DNA of 17,695 bases from contig JAJRUA010000206.1 in NCBI GenBank assembly GCA_024278035.1, forward strand, positions 1-17,695, given 5' to 3'. The stretch's first letter is position 1. Every line of letters starts with the position of its first letter. Made by a program: the position numbers and the translations under genes. The stretch comes from Planctomycetota bacterium. Lineage in GTDB: Bacteria; Planctomycetota; Planctomycetia; Pirellulales; Lacipirellulaceae. The notes below the pieces were generated by a model, which saw nothing but the letters and a program-made list of their open reading frames with translations, was not told the DNA's origin and ran no database searches. Below are positions 15,258-17,695 of this stretch, piece by piece.

Positions 15258-15309
15258 AACCAAGGGGGCAAGACACTTGCCATCGTGGCAGTCTCCTTCG
15301 CGCTTGGTT
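15258..15309. other. Nested inverted repeat in a convergent gap
   Basis: AACCAAG (15258-15264) pairs with CTTGGTT (15303-15309). Inside it, GGCAAG-ACA-CTTGCC (15267-15281) is a perfect 6-bp hairpin. It lies between the convergent ThpR and TIGR03545-type genes in a 222-base gap with no gene. It might slow or end transcription from either side, though no T tract follows it. Confidence 0.3.
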
Positions 15310-15412
15310 ACGGAAAGGTTCTTCACAAAGCTATTCCTACCGAGTGGAGGCTGCCAAAGCAATGTACGCAGTTAGAGGGACGCTATCCACTTATGCCCAC
15401 TGGAAGTTGCCA

Positions 15413-17173
15413 CTAAAATGGGCGAAGAACCTCAGGAGAGAAGGGGCCACGGCGGAGGCCCACCGCCCCTCTCGCAAGCTTCTGGATCGCGTTAGCGGGG
15501 CCCTGTAGCTCGGCTGCTAGCGCCTCGTTTGCAGAAGTAAGCTGCTGATTTAGCTGGGCAAGCTGGCCCTCGACCTTGGCACGAGAGGTTGCCACAAGGC
15601 GGTCGGTCTCTTCCTGGGCGACCCGCTGGAACGATTGCTGGAAGGACTCGGCCACCGCTGGCCCCAAAGTCGACCAAATCGACATCTCCGGGCGATCCAG
15701 CGTTCCCGACAGCGTGACGCGCGTCGCCGCTTTCGGCATTCGTTCAAGGCTGGCGGCCAGTGCATCGCCCAACCGCTGGGCAATCGGTGCCATATCCTCT
15801 GCCAAAGTGGGCGTCAGCCGTACTTTTTCTTTGATCAACTGTACTTCGCCCGAAAGCCGATCTCCTTCCACACGTAGGCTGATGCTCAAGTTGGCTGCCG
15901 AGGGAGCCATCTCGATCCGTATCTTGTCACTTTTCCCAAGATCGTAACGAGGCAGCACGAGCTTTGGGCAATCAACGTAAAGTTCATCTACCGCTTCAGT
16001 GCCTGCTCGGCTAACAATCGCACGAATTTCGATCGGCAACGGCCCCAGAGTCTTGAGCACAATGCGCATCGGAATGCCATGCAAGTCGGGCTGGGTCGTA
16101 AGGTCGGTCACGATGCCCGACAGTTCGACCGGTCGGCCAGCCACGGTCGCTTCACCCGTGAGTTCAAGCGTACGAATCAGTAGATCGGGTCGCGGACGAA
16201 GCCCAAGGAAGTGAACGTCGGAACCTCGCCGCGCAGGTGTCGCCCGCTTGGGCGAGTTGGTCGCCGCCGGAACCATTTGCCGTGTCCAGCGGACCCAACC
16301 GATTAGCTCGTTCAGCGGGGCGGTCACCTGATCGCCCAGCAAATAGGTCGTCAAAGATCCTGGATCAAGCTGATCCGCTTGGAAACGAGTTCGCACAAGC
16401 TGTTCGTCGTGGGCCTGCGCTTCACGAATCTGCTGTCGATCCGCCGCTATCTCGGTCGGCACCGCAGCAAACTCACGGTGCAAGTCAGCCAACCGCTGCT
16501 TGAGCGTAGCAATGCGATTCGGCAACTGGACAAGGAAGTCCGCGTTACGAAGCGGGTTACTCTTCGCCTCAAGGGTGTTTGCTTTTAGCTGTTCGATATC
16601 TTGGCGTAGCGTGCTGGCCGATTGGCGAAGTGCCTCGTAACGGGTGGGCCAACGCTCGGCCATCTCCTCAGCAAGCCGGACCGATTGGAACTGGTCCGCT
16701 AGGTTGGTCGTCAGTTTCGATTCGAGGTCGTTGATCCAAGCATCGGCAACGCCCTTCGCCGTATCGCTCAGCCAAGCAGGCGATTGGGCCTCGCTTTTTT
16801 CGGTCGGTTCAAGCTCGCCACTCACCTCTCGATCGTTCCCAAAGCGAAGCCCTCGTACCGTGCCTCGTTGCACGATACCCTTTCGGCGAAGCAGCGAATC
16901 GGTCTCGAAATCAAGCTCGATAAAGTCCGCTTCTAGCAAGTTCTGCATCGGTCGCTTCGGATCGGCGATGCTCAGGCCGCGTAGCGTCGCCCGAGTATCC
17001 AGCAATGAAACGGTCGCCTCGTTGAGTTCCACCTTCGCGCCAACGGCCCCTTGGCCGCCATCCACGATGGCATAGCGCAATCCCCACCCTGCGCCGAACT
17101 CGGCGAGAACAAACAAGACGATCAGAAGAACCAATCGTGGGATGAGATAACCAAAACGGATATAGCGTGTCAT
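15413..17173 (-). CDS. TIGR03545-type uncharacterised envelope protein (AsmA-like)
   Basis: The 586-residue protein has one N-terminal membrane segment (about 11-30, IPRLVLLIVLFVLAEFGAGW). A short beta region follows (VELNEATVSLLDTRATLRGL), as in AsmA/DUF748-like proteins. A long charged helical stretch (about 150-275) is probably coiled coil. A beta-rich C-terminal part follows (LELTGEATVAGRPVELSG, VTLSGTLDRPEMSIW), ending in another Gln/Ala-rich helix. I recognise the layout as family TIGR03545, an uncommon family found only in bacteria with outer membranes and usually paired with TIGR03546, which lies directly upstream here. The ATG at 17173 has the ribosome-binding site AGGA, which overlaps the TAG of the upstream gene, so translation is likely coupled. 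A role in the periplasm or in outer-membrane lipid handling is only inference from the AsmA resemblance. Confidence 0.78.
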   Translation of the reverse strand: MTRYIRFGYLIPRLVLLIVLFVLAEFGAGWGLRYAIVDGGQGAVGAKVELNEATVSLLDTRATLRGLSIADPKRPMQNLLEADFIELDFETDSLLRRKGIVQRGTVRGLRFGNDREVSGELEPTEKSEAQSPAWLSDTAKGVADAWINDLESKLTTNLADQFQSVRLAEEMAERWPTRYEALRQSASTLRQDIEQLKANTLEAKSNPLRNADFLVQLPNRIATLKQRLADLHREFAAVPTEIAADRQQIREAQAHDEQLVRTRFQADQLDPGSLTTYLLGDQVTAPLNELIGWVRWTRQMVPAATNSPKRATPARRGSDVHFLGLRPRPDLLIRTLELTGEATVAGRPVELSGIVTDLTTQPDLHGIPMRIVLKTLGPLPIEIRAIVSRAGTEAVDELYVDCPKLVLPRYDLGKSDKIRIEMAPSAANLSISLRVEGDRLSGEVQLIKEKVRLTPTLAEDMAPIAQRLGDALAASLERMPKAATRVTLSGTLDRPEMSIWSTLGPAVAESFQQSFQRVAQEETDRLVATSRAKVEGQLAQLNQQLTSANEALAAELQGPANAIQKLARGAVGLRRGPFSPEVLRPF

Positions 17174-17183
17174 CGATAATTTC

Positions 17184-17695
17184 CTAAGCCAGGGGCCCTA
17201 AACCAGTAGCACCGAAGCGGCCGGCTAAGTCAGCGCCAAGTAGCACACGAGCCAGACGGTATTTCATGATCCAGCGAAGCGCCGTCGGACGAACGCGATC
17301 CACCAGCGTGCAAGCAATTAGATAAACGGGATAAGCGATATAGACACCCAAGAGCAACGAACCAATGCCGACCGTGTTGTGAAAACCAATCCACGGGCCG
17401 AGGGGGGCGTCGTACAGCCAGACGAAGATCGGCTGCAAGCTGGGCAGCGTCAGCACCCGGGCACCCAAGTTGTGCGTAAAGGGATCTATCCACGGTGTTA
17501 GCAGTGAGACTAACGCCGCCGTTCCCAAGCCGGCTGCTCGATTCACCCTGAGGATGAGGATCGCTAGCGTCAGGCCGACGGAGATCAGCGTCCACGGCAT
17601 CGCCAGCCCAAGCAGCACGCCCAGCACCGCGGCCATGGCGACCTGCCGGCTTGAATCGTGGGCCGTGAGTACCTGTACCAAACCCCGCAGGGGGC
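17184..17695 (-). CDS. TIGR03546-type (DUF2062-like) membrane protein, 5' end outside window
   Basis: The frame is open to the window edge, and the visible residues PLRGLVQVLTAHDSSRQVAMA match the region just after the usual start. The true start is therefore beyond 17695, and at least 169 residues are visible. Several hydrophobic segments are present (AMAAVLGVLLGLAMPWTL, ISVGLTLAILIL, TVGIGSLLLGVYIAYPVYL). ILRVNRAAGLG, SLLTPWIDPFTHNLG and FHNTVGIGSLLLG are typical of DUF2062-like proteins. It ends 10 bases before the TIGR03545-type gene, forming the known two-gene unit. Its function is unknown. Confidence 0.78.
   Translation of the reverse strand, partial: PLRGLVQVLTAHDSSRQVAMAAVLGVLLGLAMPWTLISVGLTLAILILRVNRAAGLGTAALVSLLTPWIDPFTHNLGARVLTLPSLQPIFVWLYDAPLGPWIGFHNTVGIGSLLLGVYIAYPVYLIACTLVDRVRPTALRWIMKYRLARVLLGADLAGRFGATGLGPLA

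Noticed and set aside
15120..15375. Short overlapping frames on both strands in the convergent gap after ThpR
   Set aside because: The product does not resemble any family I know, the frames overlap the ThpR end, and there is no start signal; the inverted repeat there explains the structure better.

Overview
The window looks like chromosomal DNA from a planctomycete, most likely of the Pirellulales type. This is inferred from gene content: a sulfatase-fold protein, a PEP-CTERM exported protein, a SWIM/SNF2 helicase, the TIGR03545/TIGR03546 gene pair, and small exported proteins with a carboxypeptidase-regulatory-like fold. No rRNA, tRNA, transposase, phage gene or CRISPR array is visible. Two genes run off the ends of the window.

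Left part (1-5372): the 3' end of a sulfatase-superfamily gene that has lost key catalytic motifs faces an exported lipoprotein lipase-like alpha/beta hydrolase across a short gap. That gap holds a plausible minus-strand terminator. The hydrolase lies downstream of csrA on the minus strand. A 311-base divergent region separates csrA from a plus-strand M24 metallopeptidase (Xaa-Pro dipeptidase type) with all five metal ligands.

Middle (5373-9662): a 1107-residue SWIM zinc-finger/SNF2 helicase, then a small secreted protein with a C-terminal PEP-CTERM sorting signal.

Accessory-looking cluster (9826-14421): a PHP-type tyrosine phosphatase of the CpsB/YwqE kind overlaps by one base the start of an exported HExxH metallopeptidase. 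After only 43 bases comes the first of three tandem small exported proteins. Each has a signal peptide, a small beta domain, a variable linker, a hydrophobic helix and an acidic end, DDDDPASP or DDDPPASP. The first two are a clear tandem duplication that includes their leaders. A strong intrinsic terminator follows the second copy. A probable degenerate SAM-methyltransferase-like protein follows the third. I regard the phosphatase, peptidase and acidic-tail proteins as the best candidate for an undescribed envelope or surface system.

Right part (14422-17695): an RNA 2',3'-cyclic phosphodiesterase (ThpR/LigT), preceded by a leader rich in inverted repeats, converges on a minus-strand pair. That pair is a 586-residue AsmA-like/TIGR03545 protein and a 5'-truncated DUF2062-like/TIGR03546 membrane protein, an uncharacterised two-gene unit known from bacteria with outer membranes.
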